Assembly: GCA_015494005.1 (NCBI GenBank)
Contig: WGCB01000816.1
Location: forward strand, 1-12,659
Direction: 5' to 3'
Source: Caldilineaceae bacterium
GTDB taxonomy: Bacteria; Chloroflexota; Anaerolineae; Caldilineales; Caldilineaceae
Length of the DNA stretch: 12,659 bases
Shown here: positions 1-5,194 of the stretch, piece by piece
Position numbering within the stretch: the first letter of the stretch is position 1
Layout: each line of letters starts with the position of its first letter
The notes under the pieces: model-generated
Told to the model about the DNA's origin: nothing
Database searches by the model: none
The model's input: only the letters and a program-made list of their open reading frames with translations
Position numbers and translations under genes: made by a program

Positions 1-297
1 ACCTTGGAGAGCCTGGCCCAGCTGGGCGTGGCCTCCCTGGTGGAGCAGGTCATCGCCCACGACGACCCCTACCCCAGCAAGCCCGCCCCGGATGCACTGC
101 AGGCCCTGGGGGAGCGCTTCCAGGTGCCCCTGGACCAGGTGGCCATGGTGGGGGATTCCGTCACGGACATGCGCATGGGCCAGGCCGCCCAGGTGGGCCT
201 GCGGGTCGCCGTCCTCACCGGGCCGGGCACATCCGCGGCCTTGGCACCCCACGCGGACGTGGTGCTGGAGTCCGTGGCAGCGATCCGGGTGGGCTGA
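1..297 (+). CDS. HAD-family hydrolase (phosphoglycolate phosphatase-like), C-terminal fragment
   Basis: This is the 3' end of a gene that begins before the window; the frame is open from base 1 and stops at TGA 295-297. The visible 98 residues hold the last two haloacid dehalogenase motifs: the motif III lysine in SKPAPD (Lys codon at 79-81) and the motif IV acidic loop GDSVTD (151-168). The latter binds the catalytic Mg2+ in this superfamily. SKPxPD followed by VGDSxxD is typical of Gph/PGP-like small-molecule phosphatases. The nucleophile Asp (motif I) and the cap domain lie outside the window, so the substrate cannot be inferred. A TTG at 4 is an artefactual start. The HAD assignment is firm; the exact enzyme is not. 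Confidence 0.85.
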   Translation, partial: TLESLAQLGVASLVEQVIAHDDPYPSKPAPDALQALGERFQVPLDQVAMVGDSVTDMRMGQAAQVGLRVAVLTGPGTSAALAPHADVVLESVAAIRVG

Positions 298-313
298 GCC
301 AGCCTGGCGAACC

Positions 314-385
314 TTCACCCGCTCACCCTCTCACCCCTTCACCCTCTCACCCTTTCACCCGCTCACCCTTTCTCCCTCTCACTCC
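314..385. repeat. Tandem 8-bp repeat tract, consensus YTCACCCN, nine units
   Basis: Nine successive 8-base units follow each other without gaps: TTCACCCG, CTCACCCT, CTCACCCC, TTCACCCT, CTCACCCT, TTCACCCG, CTCACCCT, then two decayed units (TTCTCCCT, CTCACTCC). The tract occupies most of the gap between the HAD gene and the first S41 protease gene. It is strictly pyrimidine-rich on the plus strand apart from the A of each unit. Eight is not a multiple of three and no reading frame uses it. Two similar short-period tracts lie at other gene borders in this window (3582-3639 and 7296-7384), so this looks like a genome-wide class of intergenic tandem repeats. Confidence 0.85.
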
Positions 386-431
386 CATACATTTTTGGGC
401 CCCAGGCTTGCTTTTCCCTGGCGGATGCGTA

Positions 432-440
432 TGGTACAAT
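432..440 (+). promoter_or_regulatory. Extended -10 promoter of the first S41 protease gene (probably leaderless)
   Basis: TGGTACAAT combines the extended -10 dinucleotide TG (432-433) with a -10 hexamer TACAAT (435-440). Only a poor -35 (TTTTCC, 412-417, 17-bp spacing) is present, as is common for extended -10 promoters. Transcription would begin about 6-8 bases after 440, that is at or next to the GTG start codon at 448, giving an mRNA with essentially no leader. No Shine-Dalgarno sequence precedes that GTG, which fits. Confidence 0.55.
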
Positions 441-447
441 CCCCAAC

Positions 448-1698
448 GTGCGCACACTTCTCTGGACCACGGTCAAAACCCTTGCCATACTTCTCGTTCT
501 CGTGGGCGTCTTCCTGGCCGGGCGGCTCAGCCAGCGGATCGGCCCCCTGGCCTCCCTGGAGCCCTTGGAGCCGGCCCTGCTGAACTCCGACAGCAGCCAG
601 ACGGCCACCAACGAGGACATCCCGAACCTGGAGCTCTACCGCCGGGTCTGGCAGCTCCTGGAGCGAGACTTCTACGGCCCTGCACCGGACCCGACCCAGC
701 GCACCTACCGAGCCATCCAGGGGCTGGTCGCGGCCTACAATGACCCCTACACCGTCTTCGTGGAGCCCCAGCCCCGGGAGCTGGAACGGGACCAGCTGGA
801 GGGCAGCTTCGGCGGCATCGGCGCCTGGATCGACCAGGAGGAAGGGGAGTTCCGCCTGCGTCCCATGCGGGGCCAGCCCGCGGACCAGGCCGGCCTCCAG
901 GCCGGAGACCGCATCCTCCTGGTGGACGACACGCCCGTCACCTCGGAGATGGACATGGACACGCTGCTGGCCCTGCTCCACGGCCCGGTGGGCACGGAGG
1001 TGTGCCTGACGGTGGAGCGGACCCAGGAAGACGGGCCCCAGGAGCTGACCATCTGCGTGACCCGGGCGGAGATCGAGACGCCCAGCGTGGAGTGGCGCAT
1101 CCTGGAGGAAGCGGCGCCAGCCAAGGTGGGCTACATCAAGCAGAGCTTCTTCAGCAAGCGCAGCCCCGAGGAGATGCGCACCGCCATCCAGGAGCTGCAG
1201 GCGGAGGGCGCGGAGCGCTTTGTCCTGGACCTGCGGGGCAACCCGGGGGGCCTGGTCAACTCCGCCATCGAGATCGCCAGCCTCTGGCTGTCCGACGGCG
1301 TCATCCTGGTGGAGGAGCGGGCCGACGGCACCCGCCAGGAGTTCACCGCCACGGGCATGCCCCTGGCCCCGGACGCGCCCCTGGTGGTCCTGGTGGACGG
1401 GGGCTCGGCCAGCGCCAGCGAGATCGTGGCCGGCGCCCTGCGGGACCGAGGCCGGGCCCTGCTGGTGGGGGAGCGCACCTTCGGCAAGGGCAGCGTGCAG
1501 CTGGTCCACGAGCTGCCGGACAAGAGCAGCCTGCACGTGACCAACGCCCGCTGGTTCACCCCCAAGGACCAGGCCATCGACGGCGTGGGCCTGGAGCCGG
1601 ACGTGCCAGTGGCCAGCGGAGAAGATCCCCTCAGCCGAGCCCTGGCCACCCTGATGGAGCTGGAGAGCCCGGCTGAGACCGCGGCCCGCCTACGCTGA
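448..1698 (+). CDS. S41 family carboxy-terminal processing protease (CtpA/Prc-like), first of a tandem pair
   Basis: This is a 416-residue PDZ serine protease. Residues 8-25 form one hydrophobic segment (uncleaved signal or N-terminal anchor), placing the enzyme outside the membrane. A PDZ-like region follows at about 110-200 (GGIGAWI, then AGLQAGDRILLVDD). The S41 catalytic core includes the substrate-site block LDLRGNPGG (260-268), Ser322 in GGSASASEI and Lys347 in TFGKGS. The Ser-Lys spacing of 25 equals that of E. coli Prc and B. subtilis CtpB, so the dyad looks intact. Such enzymes trim C-termini of exported proteins; the substrate here is unknown. GTG 448 is chosen because the next in-frame start candidates would remove the membrane segment. 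It has no Shine-Dalgarno and lies directly behind a -10 element. A paralogue follows after 71 bp. Confidence 0.93.
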   Translation: MRTLLWTTVKTLAILLVLVGVFLAGRLSQRIGPLASLEPLEPALLNSDSSQTATNEDIPNLELYRRVWQLLERDFYGPAPDPTQRTYRAIQGLVAAYNDPYTVFVEPQPRELERDQLEGSFGGIGAWIDQEEGEFRLRPMRGQPADQAGLQAGDRILLVDDTPVTSEMDMDTLLALLHGPVGTEVCLTVERTQEDGPQELTICVTRAEIETPSVEWRILEEAAPAKVGYIKQSFFSKRSPEEMRTAIQELQAEGAERFVLDLRGNPGGLVNSAIEIASLWLSDGVILVEERADGTRQEFTATGMPLAPDAPLVVLVDGGSASASEIVAGALRDRGRALLVGERTFGKGSVQLVHELPDKSSLHVTNARWFTPKDQAIDGVGLEPDVPVASGEDPLSRALATLMELESPAETAARLR

Positions 1699-1769
1699 GG
1701 ACGGGGACAAGTCCGCCCCCAGCTTGCCGCCCAACCTTTCACGAACAGCCACAGCGAACGGGAACAGCC

Positions 1770-3071
1770 ATGCCATCCCAAGAACCACAACCCGCCTCCT
1801 CGCCCAAGCAGATCCTCGCCAACCGGGATCTCATGGCCCGGATCCTGCTCATCGCCTTCGGGATCCTCGTCCTGAGCGGGGCTGTCTTCGTGGTGGGCCT
1901 GGGCGCCGGCTTCCTGGCGGCCCGACTGACCGGCCAGGCGGCCCCCGTGCCCCCACGGGAGGGCGCGGTCCCAGGCAAGGTGGAGGCCATCAACCCGGAG
2001 GATTTCCGCATCTTCTGGGAGGCCATCGATCTGGTGGAGCAGGAGTTCTTCGGCCCCCTGCCCGACAGCAAGGACATGACCTACGGGGCCATCCGCGGGG
2101 TCCTGGATCTACTGAACGATCCCAACACCAGCTTCCTCACCCCAGACGAGGCCCAGAGCTTCATGGAGAGCATGGAGGGCACCTTCGAGGGCATCGGGGC
2201 CACGGTGGAGTGGGATGAGGAGCTGAAAGCCGTGCGCATCGTGGAGCCCTTCGAGAACCAGCCCGCCTGGAACGCGGGCCTGCGTCGGGGGGATCTGATC
2301 ATCAAGATCGACGGCGAACCCGTCTCGGAGATGAGCGGCCTGACCGAGGCCATCACCAAGATCAAGGGGCCCAAGGGCACCAAGGTGGTGCTGACCATCC
2401 TGCGCCCAGGGGAGAGCTCGGAGCCCTTCGACGTGGAGGTGGTCCGGGATGTGATCCAGATCCCCCTGGTCTTCTCGGACCAGGTGGGGGAGAACCAGGA
2501 CATCGCCCACATCCGCCTCAGCCGCTTCTCGGAGAACGCGGGGCGCTCCCTGCGCCAGGCGGTGAACGACGCCCTGGACCAGGATCCCCGGGGCCTCATC
2601 CTGGACCTGCGGGGCAACCCGGGCGGGCTGCTCCGGGAGGCGGTCTCCGTGAGCAGCATCTTCCTGGAGGACAAGGTGGTGCTCATCGAGCGTTTCAGCG
2701 ACGGCACGGAGCAGGTCTACCGCACCGAGGGCAGCCCCGCGGTGCCAGAGGATCTGCCCATCGTGGTGCTGGTCAACGAGGGCACGGCCAGCGCCAGCGA
2801 GATCGTGGCCGGCGCCCTCCAGGACCACGGACGGGCCGTGTTGGTGGGCACCGTCACCTTCGGCAAGGGCAGCGTGCAGCTCCCCCACCGCCTGAGCGAC
2901 GGCAGCCTCCTGCGGGTGACCGTGGCCAAGTGGTTCACCCCCAACGGCCGCTCCATCGACGGCACCGGCCTGGAGCCGGACATCCAGGTGGAGCTGACGG
3001 AGGAGGACGTGCAGCAGGAGCGGGATCCCCAGCTGGAGCGGGCCATCGAGCTGCTGCAGAGCGGACAGTAG
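1770..3071 (+). CDS. S41 family carboxy-terminal processing protease (CtpA/Prc-like), second of a tandem pair
   Basis: A 433-residue paralogue of the preceding gene with the same layout. It has a short polar N-terminus, one membrane segment at about 23-50, a helical region, a PDZ-like domain around 130-220 (FEGIGATVEW, AGLRRGDLIIKIDG) and the S41 core. The core carries LDLRGNPGGLL (278-288), nucleophile Ser341 in EGTASASEI and general base Lys366 in TFGKGS, again 25 residues apart. Both paralogues also share the block WFTP...IDG.GLEPD downstream. ATG 1770 gives a complete anchor; only a weak GGGA precedes it. The gene ends 6 bp before smpB, so these genes are probably co-transcribed. Two intact dyads argue for two active proteases, perhaps with different substrates, rather than one decaying copy. 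A role in envelope protein maturation or quality control is inference from the family. Confidence 0.94.
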   Translation: MPSQEPQPASSPKQILANRDLMARILLIAFGILVLSGAVFVVGLGAGFLAARLTGQAAPVPPREGAVPGKVEAINPEDFRIFWEAIDLVEQEFFGPLPDSKDMTYGAIRGVLDLLNDPNTSFLTPDEAQSFMESMEGTFEGIGATVEWDEELKAVRIVEPFENQPAWNAGLRRGDLIIKIDGEPVSEMSGLTEAITKIKGPKGTKVVLTILRPGESSEPFDVEVVRDVIQIPLVFSDQVGENQDIAHIRLSRFSENAGRSLRQAVNDALDQDPRGLILDLRGNPGGLLREAVSVSSIFLEDKVVLIERFSDGTEQVYRTEGSPAVPEDLPIVVLVNEGTASASEIVAGALQDHGRAVLVGTVTFGKGSVQLPHRLSDGSLLRVTVAKWFTPNGRSIDGTGLEPDIQVELTEEDVQQERDPQLERAIELLQSGQ

Positions 3072-3077
3072 GGGACC

Positions 3078-3581
3078 ATGGGCAAGAAGCGCAGGAAGGG
3101 CAAGAAGGGCAAAGAGGAGGTGCGCCGGGGTCCTCGGACGGTGGCCACCAACCGCAAAGCCCGGCACGAATACTTCATCGAGGAGACCTTCGAGGCGGGC
3201 ATCGCCCTGACGGGCACGGAGATCAAGTCGGTGCGCCAGGGCAAGGTGAGCCTGCAGGACGGCTTCGTGCTGATCAAGGACGGGGAGGCCTGGCTGATGA
3301 ACGTGCACATCGCCCCCTACGAGCACGGCAACCGGGCCAATCACCAGGAAACCCGGCCCCGGAAGCTGCTCCTGCATCGCCGGGAGATCGATCACCTGCA
3401 CGGGCAGGCCACGCAACGGGGTTGGACCATCGTGCCCCTGCGCATGTACATCAACGAGGCGGGCCGGGCCAAGGTGGAGATCGCCCTGGTGCGGGGCAAG
3501 CAGAAGTTCGACAAGCGCCAGACCATCGCCAAACGGGAGGCGGAGCGGGATCTGCGCCGGGCGTTGAAGCATGCTTACTAG
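3078..3581 (+). CDS. smpB: SmpB, tmRNA-binding protein of trans-translation
   Basis: SmpB binds tmRNA (ssrA) and delivers it to ribosomes stalled on broken mRNAs. The 167-residue product shows the family blocks in order: GTEIKSVRQGKVSLQDGF (46-63), NVHIAPYEHGN (75-85), RPRKLLLHRREI (93-104) and the basic C-terminal tail KFDKRQTIAKREAERDLRRAL (143-163). That tail enters the ribosomal mRNA channel in known SmpB proteins. An extra lysine/arginine-rich stretch of about 20 residues precedes the core, making the protein slightly longer than usual. ATG 3078 has AGGGGA at 3070-3075, overlapping the stop codon of the protease gene, so translation is probably coupled. No tmRNA gene was recognised nearby. 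Identification is near certain. Confidence 0.97.
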   Translation: MGKKRRKGKKGKEEVRRGPRTVATNRKARHEYFIEETFEAGIALTGTEIKSVRQGKVSLQDGFVLIKDGEAWLMNVHIAPYEHGNRANHQETRPRKLLLHRREIDHLHGQATQRGWTIVPLRMYINEAGRAKVEIALVRGKQKFDKRQTIAKREAERDLRRALKHAY

Positions 3582-3639
3582 GGGAGTTGGGAGTTGGGAG
3601 TTGGAAGCTGGAAGTTGGAAGCTGGAAGTTGGGGGTTGG
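3582..3639. repeat. Tandem 7-bp repeat tract (GGRAGYT), eight units, directly after the smpB stop
   Basis: Starting at the first base after the smpB stop codon are eight contiguous heptamers: GGGAGTT three times, GGAAGCT, GGAAGTT, GGAAGCT, GGAAGTT, GGGGGTT, then GG. Variation is confined to purine-for-purine and T/C changes. A short inverted copy of the same repeat family (7462-7481) also abuts a stop codon, that of the DppC-like permease gene. The tract lies between smpB and the terminator at 3705-3734 and is therefore transcribed as 3' UTR. Confidence 0.88.
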
Positions 3640-3704
3640 TGACAGCGGCTCCCGGGCTTCGGCTCCGCGTGGAAGGCCCTGAACGTAAAAAGCCTCTGAA
3701 CGCA

Positions 3705-3734
3705 AAAAAGGTCCTGGAATCCCAGGGCCTTTTT
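3705..3734. terminator. Bidirectional intrinsic terminator between smpB and the selenoprotein gene
   Basis: A 13-bp stem (3705-3717 with 3722-3734) closes a 4-nt AATC loop. It has only one G-U wobble (3712/3727), and its outer five pairs are A-T. The plus-strand transcript therefore ends in a U run, and the minus-strand transcript does too because the left arm is an A run (3704-3709). It lies between two convergent genes and can serve both. Just upstream is an imperfect direct repeat, CTGAACGTAAAAAG (3679-3692) and CTGAACGCAAAAAAG (3696-3710), the second overlapping the left arm. Confidence 0.9.
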
Positions 3735-3782
3735 GCTTGCTTCGATGACAACGAGGTTCGCTTCGGCCATTCGGCCACCTTG

Positions 3783-4382
3783 TCACCCGGTCATCTGCTC
3801 CTGGCTTCCCCAGGGCGGCTGGATGAACGGCTCCGGCTCCAGGCCCAGCCCCTCGGCCACCCGGGTGATGTAGTTGAAGTAGGCGATGACCTGGGTGGCG
3901 TCGTGGATGGCCCGGTCGTCCAGGCCCAGGGCCCGCAGACGGTCCAGGTCCTGGGGCCCCACGTCGGTCATCCGCAGGGTCAGCTTGGCCGCGTGCTCGC
4001 ACAGGGCCCGGTCCAGGGCGGAAAGGGGCGCCTCCCGCCAGTTTCGGGCCACCTGGTGGACGAAAGCATCCGCCTCCTCTGGCGTGGGGAAGAGCTCGGC
4101 GACCTCGGCACGGAGGTCGTGGGCATGGGCCTGGGTTCAGTAGGCGCAGCCCAGCTCCCAAGCCACCACCGTGGCCAGGAGCTCCCGCTGCACCCGGCTC
4201 AGGGGCGAGCGTCCGTGCATGATGGCCCCGTAGAGCTCCATGCTGGTCTTCAGCACCCGGGGATTCTGGCTCATGACGTGGACGATCTGCCAGATGCGTC
4301 CGGCCCGCCTCACAGCCTTCTCCAGCTCTCGCTTGAGCAGCCCCGTGGCCTCTTCCATGGGGATCAGGCGAATCCAGGGCAT
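3783..4382 (-). CDS. Predicted selenoprotein: AhpD-like / peroxidase-related enzyme with CxxU active site
   Basis: One 199-residue protein is read through an in-frame UGA (4137-4139). Upstream of the UGA lie residues 1-81, with QRELLATVVAWELGCAY; downstream, TQAHAHDLRAEV and the conserved end AYFNYITRVAEGLGLEPE. These are the two halves of a carboxymuconolactone decarboxylase/AhpD-fold peroxidase-related enzyme. The UGA falls on residue 82, exactly the second Cys of the family motif CxxCxxxH, giving C79-A-Y-U82-T-Q-A-H86. Glu67 lies 12 residues before C79, the spacing of Glu118 and Cys130 in mycobacterial AhpD. A SECIS-like hairpin follows. The frame is otherwise undamaged. ATG 4382 is preceded by AGAGGAGG (4387-4394) 4 nt away. 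The likely role is a cytoplasmic thiol/selenol peroxidase; electron donor and substrate are unknown. The alternative is a Cys-to-stop nonsense mutation, which the hairpin argues against. Confidence 0.82.
4100..4119 (-). promoter_or_regulatory. Predicted bacterial SECIS element
   Basis: In the minus-strand mRNA, a 7-bp perfect stem (CGACCUC pairing with GAGGUCG) closes a 6-nt loop CGUGCC. The loop begins 24 nt after the UGA at 4137-4139. Published bacterial SECIS rules, as I recall them, ask for an upper stem of at least 4 bp, a small loop with a G in its first two bases, and a UGA-to-loop distance of roughly 16-37 nt. All three are met, and the GU in the loop resembles the GU that SelB contacts in E. 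coli fdhF. The element is inside the coding sequence, as in other bacteria. Confidence 0.75.
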
Positions 4383-4397
4383 AGCGCCTCCTCTGAA

Positions 4398-4417
4398 TTG
4401 ACTTGGGTGAAAATCAA
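4398..4417. other. Short inverted repeat upstream of the selenoprotein gene
   Basis: TTGACTT (4398-4404) and AAATCAA (4411-4417) form an inverted repeat with one G-U-type mismatch around a 6-bp centre. It lies just upstream of the selenoprotein Shine-Dalgarno. The left arm plus the next base, TTGACTTG, recurs as the -35 region of the GntR gene promoter (11713-11720). It could be an operator or promoter part, but no convincing -10 is positioned to use it. Weak evidence. Confidence 0.25.
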
Positions 4418-4465
4418 CTTGCGGTGGGAATTGGTCTGGGTGGCCCGTGGCCATCGCTCCTGAAA

Positions 4466-4494
4466 TTGGACAGCAGGGCCGCTTTGGCTATCAT
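4466..4494 (+). promoter_or_regulatory. Sigma-70-type promoter of the YigZ-family gene
   Basis: TTGGAC (4466-4471) and TATCAT (4489-4494) are separated by exactly 17 bp, close to the TTGACA/TATAAT consensus. Transcription would start near 4501, giving a leader of about 46 nt before the ATG at 4547. No comparably good promoter was seen for the divergent selenoprotein gene in the same intergenic region. Confidence 0.75.
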
Positions 4495-4546
4495 GGAGGC
4501 CAGTCGACCCGTCACCGGGCTCGCCCCGGCCAGAGAGGAGCCGTCC

Positions 4547-5179
4547 ATGACCCCATCCCAGCGCTACCCCATCCCCGCCGGCCGCCACCGGGTGGAGGAG
4601 GAGATCCGCCGCAGCCGCTTCATCACCACGGTGGGCCCGGCCGGCACCGTGGAGGAGGCCCGGGCCTTCATCGACTCCGTGCGCCAGGAGTTCCCCGACG
4701 CCACCCACAACTGCTGGGCCTACGTGGTGGGGCCGCCGGGCTCCACGGGCCAGGTGGGCCTGAGCGACGACGGCGAGCCCCACGGCACCGCCGGCCGCCC
4801 CATGCTCACCGTGCTCCTGCACAGCGGCGTGGGGGACATCGTGGCCGTGGTCACCCGCTACTTCGGCGGGACCAAGCTGGGCAAAGGGGGGCTGGTCCGG
4901 GCCTACAGCAGCGGGGTGCAGCGGGCCCTGGAGGGGCTGCCCCTGACCGAAAAGGTGGCCCGGGTCCAGGTGCAGATGACCCTGGACTACGCCAGCGTCA
5001 CGCCTTTCCAACGCCTGCTGCCGGAGTACGAGGCGGAGGTGCTGGCGCAGGAGTTCGGGGCCGCCGCCACCTACCGGCTGCTTCTGCCCCAGGAGCGGCT
5101 AGAAGGCTTCCGGGAGGCGGTGGCGGAGCTGACCAACGGGCGGGCCCAGGTGGAGGTGCTGGCGGCCCAGGAGCCGTGA
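4547..5179 (+). CDS. YigZ / IMPACT family protein (UPF0029 plus DUF1949)
   Basis: The product is 210 residues, close to the ~204 of E. coli YigZ. The N-terminal UPF0029/IMPACT domain (about 15-125) contains the family blocks NCWAYVVG (55-62), [13 protein letters not shown] (73-85) and [14 protein letters not shown] (103-116). The C-terminal DUF1949-like domain, a small ferredoxin-like fold, spans about 143-206. Eukaryotic IMPACT modulates GCN2; the bacterial proteins have no settled biochemical role. Start ATG 4547 has AGAGGAG (4534-4540) 6 nt upstream; an in-frame upstream extension to 4403 covers the promoter and is unlikely to be translated. It converges with the transporter ATPase gene, their stop codons only 15 bp apart. 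Confidence 0.93.
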   Translation: MTPSQRYPIPAGRHRVEEEIRRSRFITTVGPAGTVEEARAFIDSVRQEFPDATHNCWAYVVGPPGSTGQVGLSDDGEPHGTAGRPMLTVLLHSGVGDIVAVVTRYFGGTKLGKGGLVRAYSSGVQRALEGLPLTEKVARVQVQMTLDYASVTPFQRLLPEYEAEVLAQEFGAAATYRLLLPQERLEGFREAVAELTNGRAQVEVLAAQEP

Positions 5180-5193
5180 TCCCGGGCCGGCTC
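5171..5193. other. Small hairpin spanning the convergent stop codons
   Basis: GAGCCG (5171-5176) and CGGCTC (5188-5193) pair as a 6-bp stem around an 11-nt loop that includes the YigZ stop codon. It lies between two convergent genes with only 15 bp between stops. There is no U run on either side, so a terminator role is doubtful; it may simply slow convergent transcription. No better terminator was seen for either gene here. Confidence 0.3.
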
Positions 5194-5194
5194 C

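Noticed and set aside
314..385. CRISPR array
   Set aside because: Units of 8 bp without spacers; no cas genes.
2109..3770. 553-codon minus-strand frame across the second protease gene and smpB
   Set aside because: Antisense artefact of GC-rich codons; runs through two well-supported genes, the heptamer repeat and the terminator.
3640..3782. tmRNA (ssrA) gene next to smpB
   Set aside because: The region has only the repeat, a small direct repeat and the terminator; no tRNA-like acceptor arm or tag-coding frame was seen.
4137..4139. TGA read as tryptophan (alternative genetic code)
   Set aside because: Other genes in the window end in TGA at sensible places (HAD, first protease, YigZ, both permeases), and Trp would not fit a CxxC redox position.
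3783..4382. Pseudogene with a nonsense mutation
   Set aside because: Only one lesion, at the exact redox Cys, with intact frame, strong ribosome-binding site and a SECIS-like hairpin. Not fully excluded without genome-wide Sec machinery.
4403..4546. Upstream-extended start for the YigZ-family protein
   Set aside because: The extension would cover the promoter at 4466-4494; the ATG at 4547 has a well-placed Shine-Dalgarno and gives the usual family length.
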